From Mediterraneibacter glycyrrhizinilyticus (GTDB lineage Bacteria; Bacillota; Clostridia; Lachnospirales; Lachnospiraceae): a DNA stretch of 64,000 nucleotides. A program made the position numbers and the translations under genes. The stretch's first letter is position 1. The number at the start of each line of letters is the position of its first letter. The stretch covers positions 7,315-71,314 of the forward strand of contig NZ_JADMSO010000009.1 of assembly GCF_015560805.1 (NCBI RefSeq), read 5' to 3'. Below, in pieces: positions 29,851-38,898 of the stretch. The notes under the pieces were generated by a model. The model did no database searches, was not told the DNA's origin, and saw nothing but the letters and a program-made list of their open reading frames with translations.

Positions 29851-29902
29851 TCCCTTTTGCTGCCTTTCCTGCTGCACTTCATACTCAACTTACTGCTGCG
29901 CT

Positions 29903-30352
29903 CTATTGTTTTTCAAATGTCATCTGATCACCGTATTCACGTTCTGTCAGTGTCAGCACATTCTGTTCGATATTATAATCGTAGTTTCCCTCCAAAGACG
30001 TCACTACATTCTCCACGGTCTCCTTACTCATGCCGGATTCCACTGCTTTTTCCACCGCCACCTCATCGACATGAAGTGAAAAGATCTTGGAATCCCGATC
30101 CAGCGTATATGCCATATTGACAACCTGAAGCGAACCGTCGGCTTCATCCTGCCACTCCACTTTTGCAATCTCGTTGCCCTGGATCTCGATCATACGCCCG
30201 CTGTCTTCATCGACCCAGCTTCCCTCCATCGGATTTGCGGTGAACATCCGCACGATAAAGTAAACCGCGATCAGGATGATCACAATGGAGGAAACGGAAA
30301 TCGCCGTCCGCCAAAGTATATTCCGCTTCCGTTCGTTATTTTCTGCTATCAT
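29903..30352 (-). CDS. Small membrane-anchored protein of unknown function
   Basis: A 149-residue protein with one N-terminal membrane segment (about residues 18-38, rich in Ile/Val) and a roughly 105-residue outside domain beginning NPMEGSWVDEDSGRMIEIQG, which reads like a small beta-rich lipocalin-type or DUF-type fold. The start at 30352 is chosen because GAGGT lies seven bases upstream; the longer frame extends into the upstream gene. I do not recognise the family. It sits between a COG2426-type membrane protein and ispG. Confidence 0.7.
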   Translation of the reverse strand: MIAENNERKRNILWRTAISVSSIVIILIAVYFIVRMFTANPMEGSWVDEDSGRMIEIQGNEIAKVEWQDEADGSLQVVNMAYTLDRDSKIFSLHVDEVAVEKAVESGMSKETVENVVTSLEGNYDYNIEQNVLTLTEREYGDQMTFEKQ

Positions 30353-30410
30353 ACAACTACCTCTTTTCTTTTCCCATCCGGAACACTTTCGCTTTCCATC
30401 TGTCTTTCTT

Positions 30411-30920
30411 TTATGCAAATAACGCTCCCAGCACTCCATAGGAAAGGACCGTCATCAGAAATGCCGCCAGAAATACGCCGAGCACGATCGCCGGAAACGC
30501 CTTGCGGAAACGGATTCCGAGAAGCGCCGCGATCAGCGCTCCGGTCCACGCTCCGGTTCCCGGAAGCGGGATACCTACAAAGATCACCAGTCCCCAGAAC
30601 TCGTATTTCTCAATGTTGGCGCTCTTACTCATCGCTTTCTTCTCCAGCTTTTCCACCATCGGTTTCAGTTTCTTTGTTCCTTTCATCCAGTCAAAGATCT
30701 TCGTGATCAAAAGCAGGATGAACGGAATTGGGATCAGATTTCCGACAATACAGATCGGAATTGCCTGCCACTGCGGGATATCAAGAATCGCAGGTCCGGC
30801 TGCAAGAAGCCCGCCGCGCAGTTCCAGGATCGGCACCATGGAAATCAGAAATACGATAAATCCTCCTCCCACTTTTCCGCCGAGTGTATCGATAAACCAA
30901 CTGATCATTGCGTCTTTCAT
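30411..30920 (-). CDS. COG2426 small multidrug export-like membrane protein
   Basis: A 169-residue protein with about four membrane helices matching the Sm_multidrug_ex family (PF06695): GGKVGGGFIVFLISMVPILELRGGLLA at the start and PLPGTGAWTGALIAALLGIRFRKAF late on, both hallmarks of the family. Despite the name, transport of drugs has not been well shown and the substrate is unknown. It lies in the same direction as hisC upstream and the small anchored protein downstream. Confidence 0.82.
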   Translation of the reverse strand: MKDAMISWFIDTLGGKVGGGFIVFLISMVPILELRGGLLAAGPAILDIPQWQAIPICIVGNLIPIPFILLLITKIFDWMKGTKKLKPMVEKLEKKAMSKSANIEKYEFWGLVIFVGIPLPGTGAWTGALIAALLGIRFRKAFPAIVLGVFLAAFLMTVLSYGVLGALFA

Positions 30921-30963
30921 ATATATAATTATCTCCTTAATCTACTTTCTTAATCTGTCTTTC

Positions 30964-32061
30964 TTAATTCTCCGCCGCCAGACATGCTCTGAGCGCCGCA
31001 AATAATGTCTCCATCTCCGCTCTTGTGCCGATCGTGATCCGCAGATACTGCTCGATCCGGCTGCTGCCCCAGTAACGTACATAAATCTGCTTCTGTTTCA
31101 GCTCTTCAAATAATTGCTTCGCATCTTTTTTCGGATGGGTTGCAAAAATAAAATTTGCACGGGAATCCGGAAACTCAAATCCCATCTTTGTCAGTTCCGT
31201 CTTCGCCCACTCTCTTGTCTCTATGATCTTTTCTACCGATTCCTTAAAATATGCGTCGTCTTTCACCGACTCCACACCGCAGACAAGCGCGGTCTGATTC
31301 ATCGTATAGGAATTAAACGAATATTTAACGTCATTCAAATACCCGATCAGCGCCGGATTTGAGATTGCATATCCGATCCGCATCCCTGCCATGGAACGCG
31401 ACTTGGAAAACGTGCGGACTACGATCAGGTTGTCATAACGGTCGATCAATTCTGCTGCCGAACGACCCGCGAAATCAATATATGCCTCGTCCACGATCAC
31501 GATCACATCCGGATTGTGTGCGATCACATCTTCCACAAAATCCAATTCTTCATAAATCGCAGTCGGCGCATTTGGATTCGGAAAGATCACGCCGCCGTTT
31601 TCACGGTAATAATCTTCTTTCACAAGCCGGAAATCCGGATCCAGTTTCGGACACTCATACGGGATCCTGTATAATTGAGCCCATACTTTATAAAACGAAT
31701 ACGTAATATCCGGAAACAGGATCGGTTTCTCTGCATTAAAAAATGTCAGAAAACACATCGAGAGTACGTCGTCCGATCCGACTCCCACAAAGATCTGGTC
31801 GTTTTCCACGCCATGATATGCTGCAAGTGCCTCTGTCAGCACTTCCGCAGACGGGTCTGGGTACAATCGCAGACGATCCGCATCCATCTCCTTTAAAACA
31901 CGCGCTACATTCGGAGACGGAGGATACGGATTCTCGTTTGTATTCAATTTGATCACTTTCTGCTGCGGCTGTTCCCCCGGCACATACGGTTCCACTCTCC
32001 GAATCTGCTTTAACAGCCTCGGATTCAAATTTCTTTTTGTCTCCATGATTTTTTCTTCCAT
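30964..32061 (-). CDS. hisC: Histidinol-phosphate aminotransferase
   Basis: A 365-residue fold-type I PLP aminotransferase. Motifs: LNTNENPYPPSP (residues about 39-50), GSDDVL, FPNPNAPT, VDEAYIDF, and the PLP lysine in RTFSKSRSMAGMRIGY. It makes L-histidinol phosphate in histidine synthesis. No other his genes are here, so it is separated from any his operon and could serve aromatic amino acids as well. It starts five bases after the preceding aminotransferase gene. An in-frame ATG at 32046 is a possible alternative start. Confidence 0.88.
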   Translation of the reverse strand: MEEKIMETKRNLNPRLLKQIRRVEPYVPGEQPQQKVIKLNTNENPYPPSPNVARVLKEMDADRLRLYPDPSAEVLTEALAAYHGVENDQIFVGVGSDDVLSMCFLTFFNAEKPILFPDITYSFYKVWAQLYRIPYECPKLDPDFRLVKEDYYRENGGVIFPNPNAPTAIYEELDFVEDVIAHNPDVIVIVDEAYIDFAGRSAAELIDRYDNLIVVRTFSKSRSMAGMRIGYAISNPALIGYLNDVKYSFNSYTMNQTALVCGVESVKDDAYFKESVEKIIETREWAKTELTKMGFEFPDSRANFIFATHPKKDAKQLFEELKQKQIYVRYWGSSRIEQYLRITIGTRAEMETLFAALRACLAAEN

Positions 32062-32066
32062 GACCC

Positions 32067-33257
32067 TTACTTCCTGTATTCCGCCGCAAGCTCTGCAAAT
32101 TTCGGCAGAGAATTTACGATCGTCTCATAAGATACACAGTATGCCAGACGCACATATCCCGGACATGCAAACGAACTTCCCGGAACGATCAGGATATTAT
32201 ACTTTTTCGCTGCCTGACAAAATTCCCTCTCATCTTCCACCGGTGATTTCACAAACAGATAAAATGCGCCCTCCGGTTTGATACATTCAAATCCAAGATC
32301 TTTCAATCCCTGATACAGTGTCTCACGGTTTCTGTCATAATAAGAAATATCCGTCTTTTCATTCAGACATGCTTTTACAACCTTTTGCTGTAAAGTCGGC
32401 GCATTGACAAATCCGAGGATCCTCGTCGCCACATTTGCCGCGCTGATCAGATTCTCGCTGTCTGCCGCCTCATCCGGGATCACCAGATATCCGATCCGCT
32501 CTCCCGGCAGGGACAGGGATTTGCTGTAAGAATATCCCACGATCGTATTGGCATAATATTTGGTCAGATACGGAACTTCCACACCGTCGTAAGCCAGCTC
32601 TCTGTATGGTTCGTCCGAAACGAGATAAATCTCCGTTCCGAATTCTTTCTGCTTTGCCTCCATGATCGAAGCCAGTTTCCGGATCGTCTCTTCGGAATAG
32701 ACAACGCCAGTCGGATTGTTCGGCGTATTGACGATCACGATCTTTGTCTTCGGTGTGATCTTTGCCTCAAATTCGTCCATCTTCGGCTGAAAATCCACCG
32801 TGTTCGGCGAAATCTCAACCATCACGCCGTCATAATTGTTCGTATAGCTTCGATACTCTCCGAAATACGGCGCAAATGCGATCACTTCATCTCCCGGATT
32901 CAAAAGCGCTTTGAAAATAACATTCAAACCGCCTGCCGCTCCCACCGTCATCGTGATATTATGGGCCGCGAATGCCGTGCCGAACCGCTCGTTCAATGAC
33001 TCTGCAACAGCCTGCCGTACGTCCTCATATCCTGCATTGCTGTTCGTATATCCGTGAAGTACGATCGGGTCTTCCTCTTCCAGAATCTCGCGGATCGCTT
33101 TTTTTACCGCTGCCGGAGCCGGCACGTTCGGATTGCCGAGACTGAAATCAAATACGTTTTCCGCACCGTAAAGCTTTGCAAGACGGTTTCCCTCCTCAAA
33201 CATTGCACGGATCGCAGAACTGTTTGCAACCATATTTTCCATTTTCTTTGAGATCAT
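32067..33257 (-). CDS. Aspartate-type PLP aminotransferase (class I/II)
   Basis: A 396-residue pyridoxal-phosphate aminotransferase. Motifs include FSLGNPNVPAP, GAAGGLNVIFKALLNPGDEV, NTPNNPTGVVYS, VSDEPYRELAYDG and the PLP lysine in SYSKSLSLPGERIGY. The start is taken at ATG 33257, preceded by GAGAAAGG; a further upstream ATG at 33281 lies immediately against its AGGAG and is less likely. The exact amino-acid pair is not readable from sequence. It is co-directional with and five bases from hisC. Confidence 0.87.
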   Translation of the reverse strand: MISKKMENMVANSSAIRAMFEEGNRLAKLYGAENVFDFSLGNPNVPAPAAVKKAIREILEEEDPIVLHGYTNSNAGYEDVRQAVAESLNERFGTAFAAHNITMTVGAAGGLNVIFKALLNPGDEVIAFAPYFGEYRSYTNNYDGVMVEISPNTVDFQPKMDEFEAKITPKTKIVIVNTPNNPTGVVYSEETIRKLASIMEAKQKEFGTEIYLVSDEPYRELAYDGVEVPYLTKYYANTIVGYSYSKSLSLPGERIGYLVIPDEAADSENLISAANVATRILGFVNAPTLQQKVVKACLNEKTDISYYDRNRETLYQGLKDLGFECIKPEGAFYLFVKSPVEDEREFCQAAKKYNILIVPGSSFACPGYVRLAYCVSYETIVNSLPKFAELAAEYRK

Positions 33258-33307
33258 ATTCCACACTGCCTTTCTCTTCATGCTCCTGTGACTTTACTCT
33301 TGCATCT

Positions 33308-34210
33308 TTATGCTTCACATTCTGTCACAAGTCCTTTTTCCACAAGAAATACCGGGCGATACGATAATTTTGCCTTGCGCAGCCCCTCTGCTCCGGTATC
33401 TTCTTCCCGGTTTACATACTGATATTCCTGACACTCATGCTGTACAAACTGCTGGTTGATCATCGGATATGCCCCCTCCACATCCGAAAATGCTTTCTCG
33501 ATGTGGACGACAAACGTATCTTCACAGACCGGTTCGCCGATACAAAATGCAGCAATCTCTCCTTGTACCCGCAGAACGCCTCCGACCATCCCCAGTTCTT
33601 GAAACAGGCGGAGAGCATTCAGCGTCACGCACATCTCCGCATTCTTTTCCTTATCTTCCTCACAGCCGTTCTGATTCCGCCACTTCAACGCCATCTGGAA
33701 ACATTCTTCCACATTGTCATCCGACAACGTCTCATAATTCCAGTCTTCATACAGCGACTTGAACTTATTGATATGATTCCGCTTTCCGTGAAGTTTCTTT
33801 CCTGCCAACGTCGAAAGCTTTTCTGTCTCATAGACGTAATCCGCCTCATCTCTATCATATTCGATCTGAAAACGCCCCGGATACCATGCTTCCAACTGTG
33901 CAAAATTCTCCGGAGTCACATTATAAAGCCGGAACGGCACATTCCTGTCTTTGCTGTACTGCATCAAACGCTCCAACGCACATTTGACTGCCGGCGCATC
34001 TCCCGCCGGATATGCGTAAGCAAGCGCGTATTCATCATCCATAAATACAAGCGCGTCCTCTACGATCGCATATTTCACATGATACCGCCGTGACCAGAGA
34101 TATACATTTGCAAACGTACGCTCACAGCTTCGGCTCGGCGCTTTGGCAAAATAGGAACTGATGATCTCACGATCTTCCAACTCCGGTCGTTTAAACGCTA
34201 TTTCTTCCAT
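33308..34210 (-). CDS. DUF2156 family protein (PF09924)
   Basis: About 300 residues of the DUF2156 family, which has a GNAT-like fold shared with the C-terminal domain of phosphatidylglycerol lysyltransferases. Visible blocks include SCERTFANVYLWSRRY near the start and GKKLHGKRNHINKF in the middle, the latter typical of these proteins. No membrane segment is present, so it is a soluble form; acyl or aminoacyl transfer is inference. The start is uncertain: ATG 34210 is used, ATG 34240 is possible. It has its own promoter and a leader hairpin that also occurs upstream of a MATE gene (46156-46212). Confidence 0.8.
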   Translation of the reverse strand: MEEIAFKRPELEDREIISSYFAKAPSRSCERTFANVYLWSRRYHVKYAIVEDALVFMDDEYALAYAYPAGDAPAVKCALERLMQYSKDRNVPFRLYNVTPENFAQLEAWYPGRFQIEYDRDEADYVYETEKLSTLAGKKLHGKRNHINKFKSLYEDWNYETLSDDNVEECFQMALKWRNQNGCEEDKEKNAEMCVTLNALRLFQELGMVGGVLRVQGEIAAFCIGEPVCEDTFVVHIEKAFSDVEGAYPMINQQFVQHECQEYQYVNREEDTGAEGLRKAKLSYRPVFLVEKGLVTECEA

Positions 34211-34299
34211 ATTAATAAACTCTTCTCTCTTTCCCGGCATATTTTTACACCGGACTCTCTTTCATCTTGTTTCTTTTTCTCCGGTACAGACAAGACTTT

Positions 34300-34342
34300 A
34301 ATGTCAGTGCACAAGGGAAAATACGCCTTATATACCGACGCT
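34300..34342 (-). repeat. Leader hairpin shared with the MATE gene leader
   Basis: On the minus strand AGCGTCGGTATATAAGG (34326-34342) pairs with CCTTGTGCACTGACATT (34300-34316) with a few wobbles and two mismatches. The arms and the CGTATTTTCCC loop segment are closely similar to the hairpin at 46156-46212. It is in the leader between the promoter at 34370-34399 and the DUF2156 gene. Confidence 0.65.
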
Positions 34343-34369
34343 GCCGTTCTTCCTGCACCGATGCTATAA

Positions 34370-34399
34370 AGTATAACACAGTTTCCGCTTCTTCTTCAA
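34370..34399 (-). promoter_or_regulatory. Putative promoter of the DUF2156 gene
   Basis: On the minus strand TTGAAG (34394-34399) and TATACT (34370-34375) are 18 bases apart, giving a leader of roughly 150 bases that contains the hairpin at 34300-34342. Confidence 0.55.
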
Positions 34400-34408
34400 C
34401 CGGACATC

Positions 34409-35101
34409 TTATAAAAAGTTCGCAAATACCGAAGCACAGACAACGGTACATAAGCCGGAAACCACGATCGCAAGACTACTCATCGCGCCCTCTACCTCGC
34501 CCATTTCCATTGCTTTCGCCGTTCCGATCGCATGCGCCGACGTCCCGAGCGCAAGTCCTTTTGCGATCGGATGCCGGATACAAAACCATTTGCAGACCGC
34601 CTCCGCGATCACGTTTCCAAGTACTCCGGTGATGATGATCACAGCCACTGCGATCGTTACATAGCCGCCCAGTTCTTCCGCCACACCCATTCCGATCGCC
34701 GTTGTTATCGACTTCGGCAATAACGTCACATACTGCGCATGGTTCATCCCGAAAAACGTACACATCGCGAGAATCGAGAAAAGGCTGGTCAATACGCCGG
34801 ACAGGATCCCTACAAGGATCGCCGCCAGATTTTTCTTCAAAAGCTCGATCTGCTGATACAGCGGAATTGCAAGGCTCACCGTTGCCGGAGTCAGAAAATA
34901 GCTGATATATTTCGCACTGCTGTTATAACTTTCATAATCGATACGAAAACATACAAGAAATCCGATCACGATCAGGATCGAGATCAAAAGCGGATTCAAA
35001 ATTGCCAGTTTCCATTTTTTCCGGATCCATGTGCCGATTTCAAATGCAAGGAGGCTTAAGACGATCCCGCTTGCCGCCGAATTAAAGATCACCTGATCCA
35101 T
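34409..35101 (-). CDS. lrgB: LrgB family (CidB/LrgB autolysis) membrane protein
   Basis: A 230-residue membrane protein with about seven helices and family motifs such as LLPKSITTAIGMGVAEELGG and GLALGTSAHAIGTAKAMEMGEVEGAMSSLA. LrgB acts with LrgA in murein-hydrolase control and, in several bacteria, in pyruvate or small-acid transport. An AGGAGG-type site precedes the ATG, which overlaps lrgA by 20 bases. Confidence 0.92.
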   Translation of the reverse strand: MDQVIFNSAASGIVLSLLAFEIGTWIRKKWKLAILNPLLISILIVIGFLVCFRIDYESYNSSAKYISYFLTPATVSLAIPLYQQIELLKKNLAAILVGILSGVLTSLFSILAMCTFFGMNHAQYVTLLPKSITTAIGMGVAEELGGYVTIAVAVIIITGVLGNVIAEAVCKWFCIRHPIAKGLALGTSAHAIGTAKAMEMGEVEGAMSSLAIVVSGLCTVVCASVFANFL

Positions 35102-35492
35102 CTTGTTCCTCCTTTTCTCCTGTCTGCATTTTCTCCGTCTGTTTTTTCTCTTTTTGCTTCAGCATCATTTCCGTCACTTTTCCGGTTACGATCAGCACAA
35201 GAAATGTCGTCACGACCGTAATGATCCCAACCGGGACAAGCATGGTTTTCAACTTTCCCCATGCAGTGATCAGACCGACGCCTGCCGGAATGAACATCAC
35301 CGGCATGATCTCGATCAGAAATTCTCCGACCTCCCGCACAGATTCGATTTTTATAACCTTTAAACTCAAAAACAGGAGCATCAGTCCAAGACCGTAAATG
35401 CTCCCCGGGATCGGCAACGGAAGAAGATATTTCAAGATCTCTCCCATACACGTCACTCCACATATAATTCCAAATTGCCTAATATATTTCAT
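35082..35492 (-). CDS. lrgA: LrgA family (CidA/LrgA holin-like) membrane protein
   Basis: A 136-residue protein with four membrane helices and the CidA/LrgA blocks LPIPGSIYGLGLMLLFL and VMFIPAGVGLI. The charged, glutamine/lysine-rich tail (about 110-136) is cytoplasmic. It starts nine bases after prfA and overlaps lrgB, so the three are likely one transcript. Confidence 0.92.
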   Translation of the reverse strand: MKYIRQFGIICGVTCMGEILKYLLPLPIPGSIYGLGLMLLFLSLKVIKIESVREVGEFLIEIMPVMFIPAGVGLITAWGKLKTMLVPVGIITVVTTFLVLIVTGKVTEMMLKQKEKKQTEKMQTGEKEEQDGSGDL

Positions 35493-35501
35493 CGTATCTT
35501 A

Positions 35502-36572
35502 CTACCCGTTCATTTTTGCAAGTTTGGCTGTCTGGTCTGCCGCGATCAGGCTGTCGATGATTTCATCCAGATCCCCGTTCAGGATCGTATCGAGCTTATG
35601 CAGGGTCAGCTTGATCCGATGATCTGTCACACGGCCCTGCGGGAAGTTGTATGTGCGGATCTTCTCCGAACGGTCTCCGGTTCCGACCTGACTCTTTCTC
35701 GCCTCCGCTTCCGCATCATGCTGTTTTGCCAGTTCCATCTCATACAGTCTTGCACGCAGGACTTTCAATGCCTTATCCTTATTTTTCAGCTGAGACTTCT
35801 CATCCTGACAGGAGATCACGATTCCGGTCGGAATATGTGTCAGACGTACCGCGGAGTCTGTTGTGTTGACACACTGACCTCCGTTTCCGGACGCACGGAA
35901 TACGTCGAATTTACAGTCGTTCATATCCAGTTCCACGTCAACTTCTTCCGCTTCCGGCATGATCGCAACGGTGATCGTGGATGTATGGATTCTTCCGCCG
36001 CTTTCCGTTTCCGGAACACGTTGTACACGATGTACGCCGCTCTCATATTTCAGGCGGGAATATGCCCCCTGTCCGGTGATCATGCAGACACACTCTTTGA
36101 ATCCGCCGATCCCGTTCTCATTTAACGAGATCATCTCCACTTTCCACCTGCGGCTCTCCGCATAATGCACATACATCCGATATACTTCCGCAGCGAACAG
36201 CGCCGCCTCGTCTCCGCCTGCGCCCGCGCGGATCTCCAGAATAACGTTCTTCTCATCGTTCGGGTCTTTCGGCAGAAGCAGGATCTTCAATTCCCGCTCC
36301 AACTCTTCGATCCGTGCTTTGGAATCATTCAGTTCTTCTTTTGCCAGTTCACGCATCTCCTCATCGGATTCTTCTTCCAGCATCATAAGACTGTCTTCCA
36401 CATTCTGCTTACACTGTTTATATTCTTTGTACGCCTCCACGATCGGAGCCAGATCACTCTGCTCTTTCATCAGTCTTCGGAAACGTTCTGCATCATTTGC
36501 CACATCCGGTTCCTGAAGTTCGCCCATGACTTCTTCGTACCGGATCAGTAAATCTTCCAATCTGTCAAACAT
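35502..36572 (-). CDS. prfA: Peptide chain release factor 1
   Basis: A 356-residue release factor that frees the finished protein at UAA and UAG codons. The catalytic GGQ is at residues 231-233 and the stop-codon-reading P-x-T motif at 187-189 (PET, as in other Firmicutes). Length is normal. It follows prmC, the methylase that modifies the GGQ glutamine, on the same strand. Confidence 0.97.
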   Translation of the reverse strand: MFDRLEDLLIRYEEVMGELQEPDVANDAERFRRLMKEQSDLAPIVEAYKEYKQCKQNVEDSLMMLEEESDEEMRELAKEELNDSKARIEELERELKILLLPKDPNDEKNVILEIRAGAGGDEAALFAAEVYRMYVHYAESRRWKVEMISLNENGIGGFKECVCMITGQGAYSRLKYESGVHRVQRVPETESGGRIHTSTITVAIMPEAEEVDVELDMNDCKFDVFRASGNGGQCVNTTDSAVRLTHIPTGIVISCQDEKSQLKNKDKALKVLRARLYEMELAKQHDAEAEARKSQVGTGDRSEKIRTYNFPQGRVTDHRIKLTLHKLDTILNGDLDEIIDSLIAADQTAKLAKMNG

Positions 36573-36622
36573 AACCTCTTATTCCTTTCTCTCTATCGTC
36601 AATGCTTCTTTTCTTTCTTATT

Positions 36623-37528
36623 TTAAAAACCTTCGCACTTATCATACATGCCGGACACCACGCGGTCAAGTCCTGCAAGATCCTTTTTTACCGACACCGA
36701 CTGAAAACCGGCTGCCTGCATCATGCCCGAAACCGCATCCCCCTGATCGGATCCGATCTCAAACATCAGCCATCCGCCGTCTTTTAAATAAGAAGCGCTT
36801 GCTTCTATGATCCTGCGGTAAAAAAATAAACCGTCTTCTTTTCCGTCCAATGCAAGATACGGATCATGATCCCGCACTTCCGGCTTCAGCGTTTCGATCA
36901 CATCGCTGCGGATATACGGCGGATTCGAGACGATCAGATCAAACCGATATGTTTCGGATCTGACTTCTTCTGTCGTCCCAAGCGCTTCAAACAGATCTCC
37001 CTGTTTCCATATCGCATCGATCCCAAGCCGTTTTCCGTTCTCTTTGGCCACTTTCAACGCATCCCCCGAAATGTCTGTGCCCACGCCGGACACACTGTCC
37101 TCGCGCCGTTCCTGCTGTGCATGGAAAAGAAGACTCAGCAAAATGCACCCGGATCCGGTACACAGATCCAGAATTTCCATATTCTTTCCCCCGCGCTGTT
37201 TCAAAAAATCCAACGCGGTTTCCACCAGCACTTCCGTATCCTGACGTGGGATCAGCACATGCTCATTCACCTGAAATTCCAGTCCCATGAACTCCTGCAC
37301 GCCGGTCAGATGCTGCAGCGGGATCCGTTTAGAGCGTTTCTTGATCAACGCAGCGTACTGCGCTTCCTTTTCCTCCGCCATCTTCCGGTCTGCATCCGCG
37401 AAATAAACCGCCCGCGACATCCCGGTCACGAACTCCAGCAGATACCAGGCATCCAGTTGTGCCTCTTCAATTCCGCTTTTCGCAAGGATTTCTGATCCCC
37501 ATTCATATGCTTTTCTGACAGTCATCAT
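36623..37528 (-). CDS. prmC: Release factor glutamine methyltransferase
   Basis: A 301-residue SAM-dependent methylase with an N-terminal helical domain and a Rossmann domain. Motifs: ILDLCTGSGCI (SAM binding) and the catalytic VSNPPYI. It methylates the glutamine of the GGQ motif of release factors. Its ATG at 37528 (ATGATG) overlaps the stop of the DUF1385 gene, so the two are coupled. Confidence 0.95.
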   Translation of the reverse strand: MMTVRKAYEWGSEILAKSGIEEAQLDAWYLLEFVTGMSRAVYFADADRKMAEEKEAQYAALIKKRSKRIPLQHLTGVQEFMGLEFQVNEHVLIPRQDTEVLVETALDFLKQRGGKNMEILDLCTGSGCILLSLLFHAQQERREDSVSGVGTDISGDALKVAKENGKRLGIDAIWKQGDLFEALGTTEEVRSETYRFDLIVSNPPYIRSDVIETLKPEVRDHDPYLALDGKEDGLFFYRRIIEASASYLKDGGWLMFEIGSDQGDAVSGMMQAAGFQSVSVKKDLAGLDRVVSGMYDKCEGF

Positions 37529-38535
37529 ACTTCATCCTCTTTTGGATCGGCTGCATCCGTATTTTCCTGTTGTTCCGCATGCTTCCTCTGTTCTGCATCT
37601 TCTCCGTACTGCGTGCCGAAAGTTTCATTTTCATACGCCCGCCAGTCAAACACGGCTTCCACCGCACGGATCGCCACTTCGATCATACTGTCATCCGGCT
37701 CTTTCGTCGTCATATTCTGGATCAGAAGTCCCGGTTTGCTCAGGAAATTTACAAGACAGTGATCACTGTTTCCTGCCAGACGGATGATCTCATAAGATAC
37801 GCCTGCGATCAGCGGCAGCATCGCGATCCGAAGCAGCACGCGCAAAACCTGTGATTCTGCCGTAATGAAAAAGCTGAATATGATGCTGACGATCATCACA
37901 AAAAATAAAAAACTGGTTCCACAGCGTTTGTGCTGTCTGGAGCTTTTCCGTACATTTTCCACATTCAGTTCCAGCCCATGTTCGATACAGTTGATACATT
38001 TATGTTCCGCTCCATGATACATAAATGTCCGCTGGATATCTTTCATTCTGGATATGAGCGCAATATACGCCAGAAAGATCCCTACCCGGATCACACCCTC
38101 TACGATCGTAAGTACCCAGTGCGAAGCAACATAACTCCGCACGAGATTGCTCAGGAAATATGGCAGTACCATAAAAATCCCGATCGCAAGCACCACAGAA
38201 AAAGCGACGGTCAGATTCATCAAAATCCGCTCTTTTTTCTCCTCTTTTTCCGCTTCCTCTTCAGTCAGCTCTTTTGCATCGACCTCTTCATCCTCGAAAA
38301 AACTCGCCGAATACATCAATGTCTTCATCCCCAGCACAAGAGAATCCACGAAGCTGAAAATTCCGCGGATAAACGGAATTTTGGAAACCGCCTTCCACGG
38401 GACAATGCTTTTATATTCCTGTACGTCAACCTCGATCTCCTGATCGTGTTTGCGCACTGCAACGGCATAACGGTCTTTGTTCTTCATCATGATCCCCTCT
38501 AAGACCGCCTGTCCTCCTATATTTGATGATTTCAT
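37525..38535 (-). CDS. DUF1385 family membrane protein
   Basis: A 336-residue protein of the DUF1385 family, common in Clostridia between rpmE and prmC. It begins with the typical GGQAVLEGIMMKNKD block, has four or five membrane segments (about 108-170 and 205-255) and conserved MYHGAEHKCINC and KRCGTSFLFFV segments. The C-terminal 40 residues are acidic and variable. Function is unknown; the invariant His and Cys pattern suggests a metal site. Confidence 0.88.
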   Translation of the reverse strand: MKSSNIGGQAVLEGIMMKNKDRYAVAVRKHDQEIEVDVQEYKSIVPWKAVSKIPFIRGIFSFVDSLVLGMKTLMYSASFFEDEEVDAKELTEEEAEKEEKKERILMNLTVAFSVVLAIGIFMVLPYFLSNLVRSYVASHWVLTIVEGVIRVGIFLAYIALISRMKDIQRTFMYHGAEHKCINCIEHGLELNVENVRKSSRQHKRCGTSFLFFVMIVSIIFSFFITAESQVLRVLLRIAMLPLIAGVSYEIIRLAGNSDHCLVNFLSKPGLLIQNMTTKEPDDSMIEVAIRAVEAVFDWRAYENETFGTQYGEDAEQRKHAEQQENTDAADPKEDEV

Positions 38536-38557
38536 ATAATCTCCTCAGATACAATAA

Positions 38558-38583
38558 CAGGCTGAGATAATAATCTCAGCCTG
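38558..38583 (-). terminator. Hairpin after rpmE
   Basis: CAGGCTGAGAT (38558-38568) and ATCTCAGCCTG (38573-38583) form a perfect 11-base stem with a four-base loop, followed on the minus strand by TTATTGTAT. It lies 13 bases beyond the rpmE stop and may be partial, since prmC-operon genes continue downstream. Confidence 0.7.
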
Positions 38584-38596
38584 CTGTATGTGTTTC

Positions 38597-38797
38597 TTAT
38601 TTGATACCATACTTCTTGTTGAACTTGTCAACACGTCCGCGTGCCTGTGCAGCTTTCTGCTGTCCTGTGTAGAACGGATGGCACTTGGAACAGATTTCTA
38701 CGTGAATGCTTTCGTTTGTAGAACCTGTAACAAATGTATTGCCGCAGTTGCAAGTTACTGTTGCCTGATGGTACTCTGGATGGATACCTTCTCTCAT
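38597..38797 (-). CDS. rpmE: 50S ribosomal protein L31 (zinc-binding form)
   Basis: A 66-residue L31 with cysteines 16, 18, 36 and 39 (CNC and CSKC), so the zinc-binding version. The ATG at 38797 is chosen because GAGGTG lies seven bases upstream and the product then begins [10 protein letters not shown], as in the family; the longer frame adds 15 unconserved residues. Confidence 0.97.
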   Translation of the reverse strand: MREGIHPEYHQATVTCNCGNTFVTGSTNESIHVEICSKCHPFYTGQQKAAQARGRVDKFNKKYGIK

Positions 38798-38849
38798 GAT
38801 TTTCACCTCTCTATTTAAAAAATAATATTTTTCGCTAAACATCTTGCTT

Positions 38850-38878
38850 ATTGTAGCATATCATTTTTAGATTTGCAA
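38850..38878 (-). promoter_or_regulatory. Putative rpmE promoter
   Basis: On the minus strand TTGCAA (38873-38878) and TACAAT (38850-38855) are 17 bases apart, giving a leader of about 45 bases before the rpmE ATG. Confidence 0.65.
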
Positions 38879-38898
38879 GTTCTTTTTATCATAAATTC

